Assembly (NCBI RefSeq): GCF_002796985.1
Contig: NZ_PEKX01000004.1
Coordinates: 310,073-374,072, forward strand
Reading direction: 5' to 3'
Length of the DNA stretch: 64,000 nucleotides
From: Pseudomonas sp.
Lineage (GTDB): Bacteria; Pseudomonadota; Gammaproteobacteria; Pseudomonadales; Pseudomonadaceae
In this document: positions 51,305 to 58,262 of the stretch, piece by piece
Numbering within the stretch: position 1 is the stretch's first letter
Layout of the letters: each line of letters opens with the position of its first letter
Program-made: the position numbers and the translations under genes
Notes under the pieces: model-generated
Database searches by the model: none
What the model saw: the letters and a program-made list of their open reading frames with translations, nothing else
What the model was told of the DNA's origin: nothing

Positions 51305-51751
51305 TCAGGCGCCGTCGACCTTGAAGTGCGCGCGGGCGGTGGCGATGGGCTCGGTACGGGTGGTCTGCCAGGCGGTGATGGCGACGTTGGCCACGCGCCG
51401 GCCCTGGCGCCATACCTGGCATTGCGCATAGGTATCGCGGAAATGCCCGGCACGCAGGTAGTCGATGGAGAAGTCGATGATCTTGGGCATGTGCGGAATG
51501 CCCATGAACATCAACAGGTGCAGCAGCGCCGAGTGCTCCATGAAGCCGGCGATCACGCCGCCATGCAGGGCCGGCAGCGTGGGGTTGCCGATGTTGTCCG
51601 GGTTGGCCGGCAGCTGGAAGATCGCGTCGTCGCCCAGGCGCAGGCAGCGAATACCGAGCAGCCGGGCGTAGGGGATCATGTCCAGCAGCGGGTCGTAGTT
51701 CTTGCTCTCGTGCGCGGCGCGCACCATCTGCTCGATGTTCACCTTGCTCAT
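51305..51751 (-). CDS. PaaI-type hotdog thioesterase A
   Basis: 148 residues from ATG 51751. Hotdog-fold motifs IGNPTLPALHGGVIAGFMEHSA (substrate pocket) and FSIDYLRAGHFRDTYAQCQVWRQGRRVANVAITAWQ. Its start overlaps the stop of the paralogous gene at 51748 (ATGA), and its stop abuts the next gene, so three genes are one transcription unit. Acyl-CoA thioesterase activity is expected; substrate unknown. Confidence 0.9.
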   Translation of the reverse strand: MSKVNIEQMVRAAHESKNYDPLLDMIPYARLLGIRCLRLGDDAIFQLPANPDNIGNPTLPALHGGVIAGFMEHSALLHLLMFMGIPHMPKIIDFSIDYLRAGHFRDTYAQCQVWRQGRRVANVAITAWQTTRTEPIATARAHFKVDGA

Positions 51752-52221
51752 CCCTGGCCTCCATCGACGTCGCGCTTCACCGCGCCGGCGGAAATCGCCT
51801 TGCCCATGCGCATGAAGGTGCCCACCACGTGGGCGATGGGCTCGGAAGGATCGTCCTGGTAGGCGTAGCCGCGGGTAAAGATGATGTTCGGGGTGACCCG
51901 GTAGCACTCGGCGAACCCGTAGACATCCTTGTGTGGATCGGCCGGGTGCATGTAGTCGATGCGCAGGTCCAGAGTCGGGCAGATCTCGAACTGCGGCAGC
52001 ACGCAGACGGTGGAGATACCGCAGGTGGTGTCCATCAGCGTGGTAATGGCGCCGCCGTGGATCACACCGGTTTCCGGGTTACCGACGATGGCCTCGCTGT
52101 ACGGAAGCCGCAGGGTCAGGCCGGAGGCGTCTGCCGCGTGTGCGCTGATGCCCAGCAATTGGCAGTGACGCAGCGCCGAGAGAAAGCGCTGGGCGCGCTC
52201 AAGGAGTGGGTTTTCGGACAT
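51748..52221 (-). CDS. PaaI-type hotdog thioesterase B
   Basis: 157 residues from ATG 52221. ETGVIHGGAITTLMDTTCGIS gives the HGG-x8-D hotdog signature, and LDLRIDYMHPADPHKDVYGFAECYRVTPNIIFTRGYAYQD the second half. First gene of a three-gene operon with thioesterase A and the membrane-anchored protein. Tandem PaaI copies may form a heterodimeric or partitioned pair, which is speculation. Confidence 0.9.
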   Translation of the reverse strand: MSENPLLERAQRFLSALRHCQLLGISAHAADASGLTLRLPYSEAIVGNPETGVIHGGAITTLMDTTCGISTVCVLPQFEICPTLDLRIDYMHPADPHKDVYGFAECYRVTPNIIFTRGYAYQDDPSEPIAHVVGTFMRMGKAISAGAVKRDVDGGQG

Positions 52222-52382
52222 GACGAAAGACGACCGATTGACTGCACGGGGCGGCATCATAACTCGGTCGCTGTCACTCCTGCAGTGATGAAATACAGGG
52301 CCTGAGGAATATTCGTTGAACTAATTCACACAACCCTTGTTCAAAGGGCTAACACCAGGAAAGCCGCACATGGAGGCTCCGC

Positions 52383-52604
52383 ATGAAAAAAAACCTTCCC
52401 CTCGCTCTGATCCTCGTCGCCGGTCTGGGCCTTGCCGCCTGTGACAAGAAAGAAGAGCAGAAAGCCCCGGCTGCGCCCGCCGCAACCGAGCAGCCGGCGA
52501 CTCCGGCGCCGACCACCCCGCCGGCACCTGAAGCCGCCCCGGCTACTCCGGCTGCCCCGGCCACCGCGCCGCAGGAGCCCGCCGGCGACGAGCAAAAGCA
52601 GTAA
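52383..52604 (+). CDS. Small alanine/proline-rich lipoprotein
   Basis: 73 residues. Signal sequence with lipobox GLGLAACDKK (C at about 20), followed by a low-complexity tail of A, P, E and T (PAAPAATEQPATPAPTTPP...). GGAG lies just upstream of ATG 52383. Aspartate after the lipid cysteine would favour retention at the inner membrane by the E. coli rule, though Pseudomonas rules differ. Function unknown. Confidence 0.82.
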   Translation: MKKNLPLALILVAGLGLAACDKKEEQKAPAAPAATEQPATPAPTTPPAPEAAPATPAAPATAPQEPAGDEQKQ

Positions 52605-52623
52605 TCGCGCTTCCGCCGTACAG

Positions 52624-52652
52624 CACAAGGCCCGCATTTTGCGGGCCTTGTC
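52624..52652 (+). terminator. Rho-independent terminator of the small lipoprotein gene
   Basis: CAAGGCCCGC/GCGGGCCTTG stem around TTTT (52626-52650), 20 bp after the stop. Confidence 0.78.
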
Positions 52653-52669
52653 GTTTCTGCCGTTGGCTG

Positions 52670-53431
52670 TCAGCCGCTGGGGGGAATGTCGTTGTCCCGC
52701 GGCGCGTCACCCTGGAGCGTCGGCGTGTAGACCATCACATGGAGCACGCTGGAATGGAACTCGCGCTGGTACAGCACCCCGACGACACCGGCCGTCACCA
52801 GGATGAAGATCCACGGGTTGATGAACCAGGCCAGCATGGCCATGCCGAAATAGTAGGAGCGCAGCCCCTGGTTGAACTGGTGCGCGGCCAGGGACACCAC
52901 GCGCGCCGCGCGCTCTGCGAAGGACTTGCGTTCCAGCTCGCCGACATTGCGTTCCCCCACCATGGGCGCGGAGCCGATCAGCACGGCGGCGAAGTTGTAC
53001 TGGCGCATGCACCAGCTGAAGGTGAAGAACGCGTAGACGAACACCACTGCCAGGCACAGCAGCTTGAACTCCGACAGGCCGCGGGTGGGAGGCATGACGA
53101 ACGGGAGATCGGCGAGCACCGACACCGTGCGCTCCGCCGAGCCCAGCAAGGTCAGGATACCGGCGAGGATGATCAGGGTGCTGGAGGCAAAGAACGAAGC
53201 GTTGCGCTCCAGGTTGCCGATCACGCTGGCGTCCGCGACGCGGTTGTCGCGCAGCAGCACACGGCGCATCCAGTCCTGGCGATAGAGGTGCAGCACACTG
53301 GCCAGGCACGCGGTGTCGCGGGCCTTGGTCTTGGCGTAGCGGGTATAGCCGATCCAGCAGAACAGGAACCAGAGGATGGCGAGCAGGATCCAGAAGTACT
53401 GGATGTCGAACAGGTCGACGACGTCGGTCAT
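52670..53431 (-). CDS. DUF599-family membrane protein
   Basis: 253 residues with about four hydrophobic segments: FWILLAILWFLFCWIGYTRYA at the start, FFASSTLIILAGILTLLGSAE, LLCLAVVFVYAFFTFSWCMRQYNFAAVLIGSAP, and MAMLAWFINPWIFILVTAGVVGVLYQREF near the end. HQFNQGLRSYYFGMAMLAWF is a family hallmark. Function unknown. A TM topology with the N-terminus outside is likely. It does not overlap neighbours. Confidence 0.88.
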   Translation of the reverse strand: MTDVVDLFDIQYFWILLAILWFLFCWIGYTRYAKTKARDTACLASVLHLYRQDWMRRVLLRDNRVADASVIGNLERNASFFASSTLIILAGILTLLGSAERTVSVLADLPFVMPPTRGLSEFKLLCLAVVFVYAFFTFSWCMRQYNFAAVLIGSAPMVGERNVGELERKSFAERAARVVSLAAHQFNQGLRSYYFGMAMLAWFINPWIFILVTAGVVGVLYQREFHSSVLHVMVYTPTLQGDAPRDNDIPPSG

Positions 53432-53517
53432 GGATTTCCTTGCAACTCGAGGCGGAGTGGAGTCGGTACGCAGCCGATAGACGCCAGTTTATCCCGCCAG
53501 GACACCACTCCCCAGAA

Positions 53518-53547
53518 ACAAAAAACCGCCCGAAGGCGGTTTTTTCA
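53518..53547 (-). terminator. Rho-independent terminator after the START-domain gene
   Basis: AAAACCGCC/GGCGGTTTT stem around CGAA with T-runs on both sides, 22 bp past the stop of the gene at 53569 on the minus strand. Confidence 0.82.
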
Positions 53548-53568
53548 CGAGGCAGGCGACTGCGCCTA

Positions 53569-54174
53569 TTACTTCTCGGCAGCGCTGCGCAGGCCCTTCA
53601 GGGTGTTCAGCGGCGCATCGACCACGAAGCTGTTGGCCAGCCAGGAAGGGATGCTGCCGCCCGGCTCGGTCTGTACCTGGTAGGTCACTTCGGTCACGCC
53701 AGCGCCCTTGGGCACCAGCTTCCACTCGCCGATCAGCTTCGGCACGCGGATTTCACCCTTTTCTTCCGGGATGTAGGTCGGCTCGGCCTTCAGGTGACGG
53801 ATCAGGCCGCCGTCGGCGGTCTTCTCGGTGGTCACGTGGATCACCACGTCGCGGCCGGTGACCGGCCAGGGCATGTCGATCTTCGAGTAGGTCCAGGAAT
53901 TGTCGCCTTCGGTTTTCAGCAGGCGCATCTCGCCGCAGGCGTGGATCCACTTGCAGGAGCCGGCCACGTCTTCCTGCAGGGCGTTGATCTTGGCCACATC
54001 GGCCTTGATGTCGACGACGCCACGGTAGGCCTTGTACTTGGAGCCGGCAACGGGGCTGAGGAAGACCTTCACGCCGTCTTCTTCCTTCTCCAGCTTCCAG
54101 TCTTCGGCCAGGGCAGTGCCGGCAAAGCCCATTACGGCTGTGGCCAGCAGGGTCATACGCAATACACCACGCAT
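53569..54174 (-). CDS. START-domain lipid-binding periplasmic protein
   Basis: 201 residues from ATG 54174, with a signal peptide (MRGVLRMTLLATAVMGFAGTALAED). The mature part contains YKAYRGVVDIKADVAKINALQEDV, WPVTGRDVVIHVTTEK, EEKGEIRVPKLIGEWKLVPKGAGVTEVTYQVQTEPGGSIPSWL and ends NTLKGLRSAAEK, consistent with a helix-grip (START/SRPBCC) fold. A periplasmic hydrophobic-ligand carrier is likely. A longer frame to 54291 has no ribosome binding site. Confidence 0.87.
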   Translation of the reverse strand: MRGVLRMTLLATAVMGFAGTALAEDWKLEKEEDGVKVFLSPVAGSKYKAYRGVVDIKADVAKINALQEDVAGSCKWIHACGEMRLLKTEGDNSWTYSKIDMPWPVTGRDVVIHVTTEKTADGGLIRHLKAEPTYIPEEKGEIRVPKLIGEWKLVPKGAGVTEVTYQVQTEPGGSIPSWLANSFVVDAPLNTLKGLRSAAEK

Positions 54175-54297
54175 CGTCTTACCTCTCTTTATTCTTGATC
54201 TTGTGGGGCCGGCAATTGCGTCACCCCTTTGCAATCCGCGGTCTTGAGCGGGTCGGGGCGTCAGTATGGACCGCGAAAACGTGACTTCCAAGTCACA

Positions 54298-54552
54298 TCA
54301 GGCAGCCGTGATGCGCTCCCACTCGGTGAGGATCAGGAGGGCCTGCTCGTTGCTGCTGCCGCAGGCATCGGCGTCCGCATCGAAGGCCGCACAGACCTTT
54401 GGGCGCCGCGCGTCGCCGAATAGTTGGCACAGATTGCGCTCATCCAGCTGCACGCAGCGCACGCCTGCCGGCTTGCCGTCAGGCATGCCGGGAATGGGCG
54501 AGGAAATCGACGGCGCGATGCAGCACGCGCCACAGCCGATACGGCATTGCAT
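54298..54552 (-). CDS. YkgJ-family cysteine-cluster protein
   Basis: 84 residues from ATG 54552. CRIGCGACCIAPSISSPIPGMPDGKPAGVRC and LCQLFGDARRPKVCAAF give the C-x3-C-x2-CC and later cysteine pattern of the YkgJ/UPF0153 metal-binding family. Function unknown, possibly Fe-S or zinc. The same frame stays open upstream for at least 70 codons (see next entry). Confidence 0.85.
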   Translation of the reverse strand: MQCRIGCGACCIAPSISSPIPGMPDGKPAGVRCVQLDERNLCQLFGDARRPKVCAAFDADADACGSSNEQALLILTEWERITAA

Positions 54553-54780
54553 GGATGAACTCTCGACAGGGAAATCATGGGCTGGAGCGCAGCAGCCCTC
54601 GGGCAACGCCACGTTCAGATGCTGCCCTTCAGGCTCCAGCGCCGGAGCCAGCAGAAATAGGTCGCCGAGCATATAGCTCGTCGACCATTCCGCCAAGCTG
54701 GCCGGATCAGCGGGGAACTCCAGCCACCACGGGCGCGCCAGCGACCAGCCGTGCCGCGCCTCCCCAGCATACGAACTTCA
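54553..54780 (-). other. Open, protein-like stretch upstream of ykgJ, possibly a frameshifted reading frame
   Basis: In the YkgJ frame the minus strand reads ARHGWSLARPWWLEF, then LAEWSTSYMLGDLFLLAPA and HLNVALPEGCCAPAHDFPVES without a stop, but without an ATG until SYM. A +1 or -1 frame change near 54765 would join it to a start codon (MKFVCWGG, ATG at about 54782). GC-rich third positions suggest coding. It could be a decayed neighbouring gene or the N-terminus of a longer ykgJ. Confidence 0.35.
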
Positions 54781-54855
54781 TCACCTCCGCGCCCCTTGGC
54801 TGTCGAGTCGCGCATCCACTAGGCTCAGGCGCAGTCCCTTACTGGAGCCGCTGCC

Positions 54856-55197
54856 ATGCCGGTCTGGCTGCAAACCGCGTTTCTTCTGTCGCTCTCCAAC
54901 CTGTTCATGACCTTTGCCTGGTACGGCCACCTGAAAACCCTGAGCAGCAAGCCCTGGATCATCGCGGCGCTGGTCAGCTGGGGGATCGCACTGTTCGAGT
55001 ACTTGCTGCAGGTGCCGGCCAACCGCATCGGCTACACAGTGATGTCGGTGGGGCAACTGAAGATCATGCAGGAAGTCATCACGCTGGCGGTCTTCGTGCC
55101 GTTCAGCGTGTACTTCATGCAGCAGCCACTGAAGCTCGACTATCTATGGGCCGGCATGTGCCTGCTGGGCGCGGTGTACTTTATCTTCCGCGCCTGA
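54856..55197 (+). CDS. DUF486 / small DMT-family membrane protein
   Basis: 113 residues with four hydrophobic segments: LQTAFLLSLSNLFMTFAWYGHL, PWIIAALVSWGIALFEYLLQ, MQEVITLAVFVPFSVYFM and LDYLWAGMCLLGAVYFIF. VPANRIGY and SVGQLKIMQEVITL are typical of the DUF486 family. Function unknown; size and topology are like small multidrug transporters. Confidence 0.9.
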   Translation: MPVWLQTAFLLSLSNLFMTFAWYGHLKTLSSKPWIIAALVSWGIALFEYLLQVPANRIGYTVMSVGQLKIMQEVITLAVFVPFSVYFMQQPLKLDYLWAGMCLLGAVYFIFRA

Positions 55198-55262
55198 AGC
55201 GATCAGGGGCGGCGCACGACGACCTCCGCGACCGATAGCGCCACCTGCGGGGGAGAAAGCGA

Positions 55263-56141
55263 TCAGGACTCGGACGGGTCCTGAAGGCGGGTGATCAGAC
55301 TGGAAGTGTCCCAGCGCCCGCCACCGGCGGCCTGCACCTCGGCGTAGAACTGGTCGACCAGCGCCGTGACGGGCAGTTGCGCGCCGTTGCGACGAGCCTC
55401 GTCGAGGACGATCCCCAGGTCCTTGCGCATCCAGTCCACGGCAAAGCCGAAGTCGAAGCGGCCTTCGAGCATGCTCTGGTGACGGTTCTCCAGTTGCCAG
55501 GACTGCGCAGCGCCCTTGCTGATCACTTCCATCGCCGCCAAGCCGTCGAGGCCGGCGCTCTGGGCGAAGTGCAGCGCCTCGGACAACCCCTGCAGCAAGC
55601 CGCCGACGCAGATCTGATTGACCATCTTGGTCAGTTGGCCGCTGCCCACCGGCCCCATGCGTCGCACCATGCGTGAATAGGTGGCGATCACCGGCTCGGC
55701 GCGGGCGTAGATGTCCGCATCGCCGCCGACCATCACCGTCAGCGCACCGTTCTCGGCGCCCGCCTGGCCGCCGGAAACCGGGGCATCGAGGAAGCTCAGC
55801 TCGCGCTCGGCCGCTGTCAGCGCCAGTTCGCGGGCCACTTCCGCCGAAGCAGTGGTGTGGTCCACCAGCACGGCGCCGGGCTGCATGCCGGCCAATGCGC
55901 CGTCGTCGCCCAGCACCACACTGCGCAGGTCGTCATCGTTGCCCACGCAGCACATCACGAAGTCCGCCCATTGCGCGGCGTCACGCGGGGTATCGGCCGA
56001 GCGGCCGCCAAACTGCTTGACCCACTGGGCCGCGCGGCTCGCGGTGCGGTTATAGACGCACACCTCATGCCCTTCGCGCGCCAGGTGCCCGGCCATGGGG
56101 TAACCCATCACGCCCAGGCCGATGAAAGCCACTTTCGCCAT
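55263..56141 (-). CDS. Beta-hydroxyacid dehydrogenase (3-hydroxyisobutyrate dehydrogenase-like)
   Basis: 292 residues from ATG 56141 (MAKVAFIGLGVMGYPMAGHL), with GGGGA upstream; an ATG six codons earlier is possible. NAD(P)-binding GLGVMGYPMAG, NRT (R after the second strand, hinting at NADP preference), substrate motif DAPVSGGQAGAENG (about 118-131) and catalytic-lysine region GSGQLTKMVNQ. The family oxidises 3-hydroxyisobutyrate, L-serine, tartronate or related acids; the substrate is not settled by sequence alone. Divergent from the exonuclease gene. Confidence 0.9.
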   Translation of the reverse strand: MAKVAFIGLGVMGYPMAGHLAREGHEVCVYNRTASRAAQWVKQFGGRSADTPRDAAQWADFVMCCVGNDDDLRSVVLGDDGALAGMQPGAVLVDHTTASAEVARELALTAAERELSFLDAPVSGGQAGAENGALTVMVGGDADIYARAEPVIATYSRMVRRMGPVGSGQLTKMVNQICVGGLLQGLSEALHFAQSAGLDGLAAMEVISKGAAQSWQLENRHQSMLEGRFDFGFAVDWMRKDLGIVLDEARRNGAQLPVTALVDQFYAEVQAAGGGRWDTSSLITRLQDPSES

Positions 56142-56243
56142 CGCAGTCCCCTTGTCCATGAAGGCGGTCAGCCTAGCACAGCGGTTTGCCGGTCCCTCAA
56201 ACGCCTTCCATACTCGTTTCGAACCCAACCACGAGCACCGACT

Positions 56244-56795
56244 ATGCCCCACTGGCTGGTAATCGACCTGGAAGCCACCACCGAGGAAGGCGGCTGGCCG
56301 GTCGAGGAGATGGAAATCATCGAGATCGGCGCCAGCCTGGTGGCCGAGGCCGACGGCCGCGAGCTGGACCACTTCCAGCGTTTCGTCCGCCCGCAGCGGC
56401 GCCCGCTGCTGACGACCTTCTGCCGCGAACTCACCCACATCACCCAGGCCAACGTCGACGCCGCCGCGCCCCTGCGCGAGGTGTGGCCGCAGTTCGAGCG
56501 CTGGCTCGCGCAGCACAGCCCCCGGCTGGCGGGCTGGACCAGCTGGGGTGACTACGACCGCCATCAGTTGGAGTTGGAATGGCGCCGCCAGCAACTGGAC
56601 AGCCACCTGGCCCGCGTTCCCCACGTCAACCTCAAGCAGCGCTTCGCCCAGGCCCGCCAGCTCAAGCGCCCGGTGGGCCTGAACGCCGCGCTGCACCTGG
56701 CCGGCCTGCACTTCCAGGGGCAGCCGCACCGCGCCCTGGAAGATGCCCGCAATACCGCCCGGCTGCTGCCGCTGACCCTGCCCGTCGCCGGCTGA
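56244..56795 (+). CDS. DEDDh-type 3'-5' exonuclease family protein
   Basis: 183 residues. Exo I DLEATTEE (residues 8-15, D-x-E), Exo II TSWGDYDRHQLELEW with the second Asp, and Exo III HRALEDARNTARLL (H-x4-D). A stand-alone oligoribonuclease or exonuclease like the ERI1/KapD subgroup; the exact nucleic-acid substrate is unknown. The ATG at 56244 is close to the divergent dehydrogenase. Confidence 0.88.
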   Translation: MPHWLVIDLEATTEEGGWPVEEMEIIEIGASLVAEADGRELDHFQRFVRPQRRPLLTTFCRELTHITQANVDAAAPLREVWPQFERWLAQHSPRLAGWTSWGDYDRHQLELEWRRQQLDSHLARVPHVNLKQRFAQARQLKRPVGLNAALHLAGLHFQGQPHRALEDARNTARLLPLTLPVAG

Positions 56796-56906
56796 AACCC
56801 TCCTTCAATCACTGACCGCATGGTCGCCTGCGCCGCTCTAGTGACGGGGCCTGCGGCCTTGGGCATACTGGCGAGCCCTTTTTCACCCCTCTAGCAGGAG
56901 AAGCCC

Positions 56907-57188
56907 ATGTTCAAGGTCAACGAGTACTTCGACGGCACCGTCAAATCCATCGCCTTCGACATGACCGCAGGCCCCGCCACCATTGGCGTGATGGCTCCCG
57001 GCGAATATGAATTCGGCACCAGCCAGCTGGAGGTGATGCACGTCGTCGCCGGCGCGCTGACCGTCAAGCTGCCGGGTAGCGACAGCTGGGAAACCTTCGA
57101 AGGCGGCAGCAACTTCACCGTGCCGGCCAACAGCAAGTTCCAGCTGAAGGTCGCCCAGGACACCGCCTACCTCTGCGAATACCGCTGA
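56907..57188 (+). CDS. ppnP: Pyrimidine/purine nucleoside phosphorylase PpnP
   Basis: 93 residues, the standard length. The cupin motif GVMAPGEYEFGTSQLEVMHVVAGALTVKLPGSDSWETFEGGSNFTVPANSKF corresponds to the DUF1255/PpnP family. PpnP phosphorolyses a broad range of nucleosides to base plus ribose-1-phosphate. AGGAG lies upstream of ATG 56907; a terminator follows. Confidence 0.95.
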   Translation: MFKVNEYFDGTVKSIAFDMTAGPATIGVMAPGEYEFGTSQLEVMHVVAGALTVKLPGSDSWETFEGGSNFTVPANSKFQLKVAQDTAYLCEYR

Positions 57189-57203
57189 GTTAGGCGCGTG
57201 ACG

Positions 57204-57232
57204 AAAAACCGGCCCTGGTGGCCGGTTTTTTA
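57204..57232 (+). terminator. Rho-independent terminator of ppnP
   Basis: AAAACCGGCC/GGCCGGTTTT stem around CTGGT, followed by TTTTATT. Confidence 0.85.
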
Positions 57233-57258
57233 TTGCCTGCTGCTCGGCAGCTGACCTT

Positions 57259-57348
57259 GCAGGAGCGAGCTTGCTCGCGAACCACTTCCCGGCCGCTCCG
57301 GCTATGGGCTGTTCGCGAGCAAGAACTAGGCGTCCCCCTCGATCCTAC
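57259..57348. repeat. REP unit plus inverted variant REP
   Basis: AGGAGCGAGCTTGCTCGCGAAC at about 57261-57282, then GTTCGCGAGCAAGAACTAGGCGTCCCCCTC...TCCTAC at 57311-57348. The variant shares the GCGAGCAAGxACTAGGCGTC block with 18136-18173. The final CTA of the variant (57345-57347) is the reverse of the TAG stop of the CobW-type gene. Confidence 0.75.
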
Positions 57349-58262
57349 GAAAAGCAGTTGTGCAGCCCGGCTTCAAGATCAACCCGCAACCCCGCATCCT
57401 TCTCCGCGATGAACACCAACCGCGAACCCTGCGCCGCCTCGGCCGCCGTTGCCGGGCGCAGCTGAAAACGCCCACCGACATATTGCAGCCAGACCGTCTC
57501 GCCCTGCCCCGCCAGGCGAATCAGCCCCTTGAGACGCAGCAGGCCGCGCGGGAGCATTTCCAGCCAGTGCTTCAGCCGCGCGCCATCGAAGCTCGCCTCG
57601 CCCTGCCAGCTCCAGCTGTCGAACAGCTCGCCATGATCGATGCCGTCCTGCCCATGGGGTCGCAGCTTGCGCGACGGCTCGCCCAGCAGCAGCTCGTCAG
57701 GGATCTGCGCCTGGATGGTCTCCAGCACCCGCGCGCCACGGCCAAAGCGCTCGCGCTGCGCGGCCAGCTCGTCGGCCTCCAGCAAATCGCATTTGTTCAG
57801 CAGCAGCAGGTCGGCGGCTGCCGCCTGCATGCGCTCCAGTCGCGCGTACTCGCCTTCCAGCGGCTCGCGCCGCGCCGCGTCCACCACGGTCAGCACCGCG
57901 TCCAGATGCAGGCGCCGGCGCAGTTTCGGATAGCCCAGCGTCTGCACGATGCGCTGCGGGTCGGACACCCCGCTGCACTCGATCACCACCTGCTCCAGCG
58001 GTGGGTGCAGGTTGGCCAGGCGCTCCAGTTGCGCCAGCAGATCGTCCTGCACGGTGCAACAGATGCAGCCGTTCTCCAGGCTGTACACGGCCTCGGTCTG
58101 CTCGGCGATCATGCCGGCGTCGATGTTCAGCTCGCCGAAGTCATTGACGATCACCGCCAGGCGCCGGCCTTCGCAGCGCTCCAGCAGGTTGCGCAGCAGC
58201 GTGGTCTTGCCGGCACCGAGGAAGCCGGCCACCACCGTCACCGGGATGCTCGCGGTGTTCAT
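57345..58262 (-). CDS. CobW/G3E-family P-loop GTPase (metallochaperone)
   Basis: 305 residues. Walker A GFLGAGKTT (13-21), the metal-binding motif C66-I-C68-C69 in GCICCTV, Walker B/base motifs VVIECSGVSDP and LLNKCD, and a CobW C-terminal domain (ARLKHWLEMLPRGLLRLKGL to VFIAEKDAG). The G3E family inserts or supplies metals such as Zn, Co or Ni to client enzymes. ATGA overlap with the amidohydrolase gene (58259-58262) strongly suggests the amidohydrolase as client. The stop codon lies inside a REP element, so the C-terminus (NCFS) may be truncated. Confidence 0.92.
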   Translation of the reverse strand: MNTASIPVTVVAGFLGAGKTTLLRNLLERCEGRRLAVIVNDFGELNIDAGMIAEQTEAVYSLENGCICCTVQDDLLAQLERLANLHPPLEQVVIECSGVSDPQRIVQTLGYPKLRRRLHLDAVLTVVDAARREPLEGEYARLERMQAAAADLLLLNKCDLLEADELAAQRERFGRGARVLETIQAQIPDELLLGEPSRKLRPHGQDGIDHGELFDSWSWQGEASFDGARLKHWLEMLPRGLLRLKGLIRLAGQGETVWLQYVGGRFQLRPATAAEAAQGSRLVFIAEKDAGLRVDLEAGLHNCFS

